A stretch of DNA of 52,491 nucleotides from positions 600,640 through 653,130 of the forward strand of contig SDOX01000017.1 of the NCBI GenBank assembly GCA_004565275.1, in the 5' to 3' direction. This document shows positions 51,801 through 52,491 of this stretch, piece by piece. Position 1 is the first letter of the stretch. Each line of letters starts with the position of its first letter. Made by a program: the position numbers and the translations under genes. Below the pieces are notes generated by a model. That model worked only from the letters and a program-made list of their open reading frames with translations. It ran no database searches and had not been told where the DNA came from. The DNA comes from Nannochloropsis salina CCMP1776 (lineage: Eukaryota > Sar > Eustigmatophyceae > Eustigmatales > Monodopsidaceae).

Positions 51801-52139
51801 ATCCCAAACCTGCTGGAAGACGCCCAGAAAAAATGCGCGAACGACCCCAAGTACCTGATGAGCAACCTGAACCCGGAGCAGGAGCTACGGCTCTTGACCC
51901 AGGCCTTGATGGACGCCAACACCTACGAGGAGATGGAAGCGGCGGAAGGTCGGGTCTTGCAACGAGCCATCCAGGAAGGGGAGGAGGAGGACGGAGGGAG
52001 CGACCGGGGGATGGTGTACGGAGGGGCGGGCGTGGCGGCGGCGGGCGTGAGGAGGACCTCGGGCTCGATGGCCGCGCTCTCGGGGGGGCAAGGCATGACC
52101 TACGTCGAGTCCTCCACGGGGGGGAAGAAGAGGAGGTAG
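48889..52139 (+). CDS. XPB: XPB/ERCC3/Ssl2 helicase of TFIIH, five exons, complete
   Basis: Exons 48889-50197, 50428-50654, 50841-50967, 51118-51438 and 51721-52139 join in consistent phase and give 800 residues (human XPB 782). XPB is the 3'-5' ATPase/translocase of TFIIH that opens promoters and DNA lesions. The N-terminal damage-recognition part reads [37 protein letters not shown] and [15 protein letters not shown]. The helicase core has Walker A LPCGAGKT (Lys about 336), the DEVH box split by intron 1 (DEVH|VAPA), the RED motif [44 protein letters not shown]-type motif V and the [13 protein letters not shown] motif VI. The C-terminus has [20 protein letters not shown]. Start: the first ATG in frame is 48889. 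A poly-Gly/acidic insert (around 49480-49520) separates the N-terminal and helicase parts. Introns contain C/T-rich tracts before the acceptors. Confidence 0.97.
50655..50840 (+). repeat. XPB intron 2, C/T-rich with CCCT repeats
   Basis: The intron starts GTGATC and ends TCGTTAG. It includes a (TCCC)n run around 50686-50720. XPB introns 1, 3 and 4 have similar C/T tracts near the acceptor (for example 51057-51112 and 51690-51718), with little A in the tract. Confidence 0.75.
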
Positions 52140-52369
52140 TGAGGAGGGAAGGGGAGGGAGGCGGGAGGGAGAACGATGGTTGATGGGTAGGAGGATGGAG
52201 GAATGAGGTGAGGTGGAGGGGAGTGAAGGGGGGGTGAAGGCGGTGAGCAGGCCCGCCACGGACGGCAGAAGCCTTGAAAAAGCCAAAGCAATCAGCCTTG
52301 CGTCTCGCTGCGAGAAAAACTGTCCGTATGTTTTTGCTTTAGGATCGGAGACTGCAGCCGTTCTCTTCT
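52140..52369. other. Intergenic region after XPB
   Basis: Purine-rich DNA immediately after the XPB stop, presumably its 3' UTR and that of a possible convergent gene. Nothing else supported. Confidence 0.35.
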
Positions 52370-52491
52370 TCAGGTGGTGCCCTCCCCTTCCTCTTTCTCC
52401 TCCCCTCTTCCATCCCCTTCCTCCCCTTCCTTCGCTTGGCCCGCCGCGTTCCCACCCAGGCCCGCGTCCATCCGCAACATCTGTCGCACCA
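52370..52491 (-). CDS. Possible 3' end of a convergent gene (partial)
   Basis: From the right edge the minus strand reads VRQMLRMDAGLGGNAAG, then a Glu/Gly-rich tail ending GTT and a TGA at 52372-52370. The composition, ordered helix-like residues passing into an acidic tail, resembles the C-termini of other proteins in this window. The fragment is short and without a recognisable family, so it may be chance. Confidence 0.28.
   Translation of the reverse strand, partial: VRQMLRMDAGLGGNAAGQAKEGEEGDGRGEEKEEGEGTT

Overview
The window looks like a nuclear chromosome segment of a stramenopile (heterokont) alga, most likely a eustigmatophyte such as Nannochloropsis/Microchloropsis. This is an inference from four things. 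Short GT-AG introns are packed with CCCT/CTC polypyrimidine runs. Coding DNA is GC-rich and intergenic DNA AT-richer. A giant PPR protein begins with a signal-peptide-plus-Phe (VEAF) leader of the type used to enter red-derived complex plastids. A bZIP factor carries a C-terminal PAS-like domain in the same order as the stramenopile aureochromes. No bacterial operon, CRISPR array, provirus or intact transposon was seen.

Layout: 3-469 (+), 3' end of a DEAD-box helicase gene. 1141-~5993 (-, perhaps from 6848), catalytic subunit of Rab3GAP. 7281-8417 (+), RS-rich protein. 9046-10962 (-), secreted trypsin-like protease with extra C-terminal domains. 12738-16220 (+), USP22/Ubp8-type SAGA deubiquitinase. 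16783-17298 (-), the small RNA polymerase subunit RPB12, split by an intron. 17480-18385 (-), weak coding fragments. 18908-24698, a nearly perfect 2.67-kb tandem duplication carrying two identical copies of a four-exon gene for a ~170-residue secreted protein of unknown function. 25390-28143 (-), bZIP-PAS transcription factor. 28579-28920 (+), a small possible gene broken by an in-frame TGA. 29387-32424 (-), CDKAL1-type tRNA methylthiotransferase. 33005-37708 (+), plastid-directed PPR protein. 38149-40369 (-), a second serine protease, paralogous to the first but with a different specificity pocket. 40822-44541 (-), COG1-like Golgi tether subunit with an EF-hand-like loop. 45121-47325 (-), membrane-anchored FG-GAP beta-propeller protein. 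48889-52139 (+), complete five-exon XPB helicase of TFIIH. 52370-52491 (-), possible 3' end of another gene.

The genes are independent eukaryotic units on both strands, but some themes recur: transcription and chromatin (USP22/SAGA, RPB12, XPB, bZIP-PAS), membrane traffic (Rab3GAP, COG1), RNA processing and modification (DEAD helicase, RS protein, CDKAL1, PPR) and secretion (two proteases and the duplicated small protein). I read splice junctions by eye from GT/AG sites, reading phase and remembered family sequences. Those of XPB, RPB12, CDKAL1, USP22 and both proteases are phase-consistent. The 5' end and one internal junction of the Rab3GAP gene remain unresolved.
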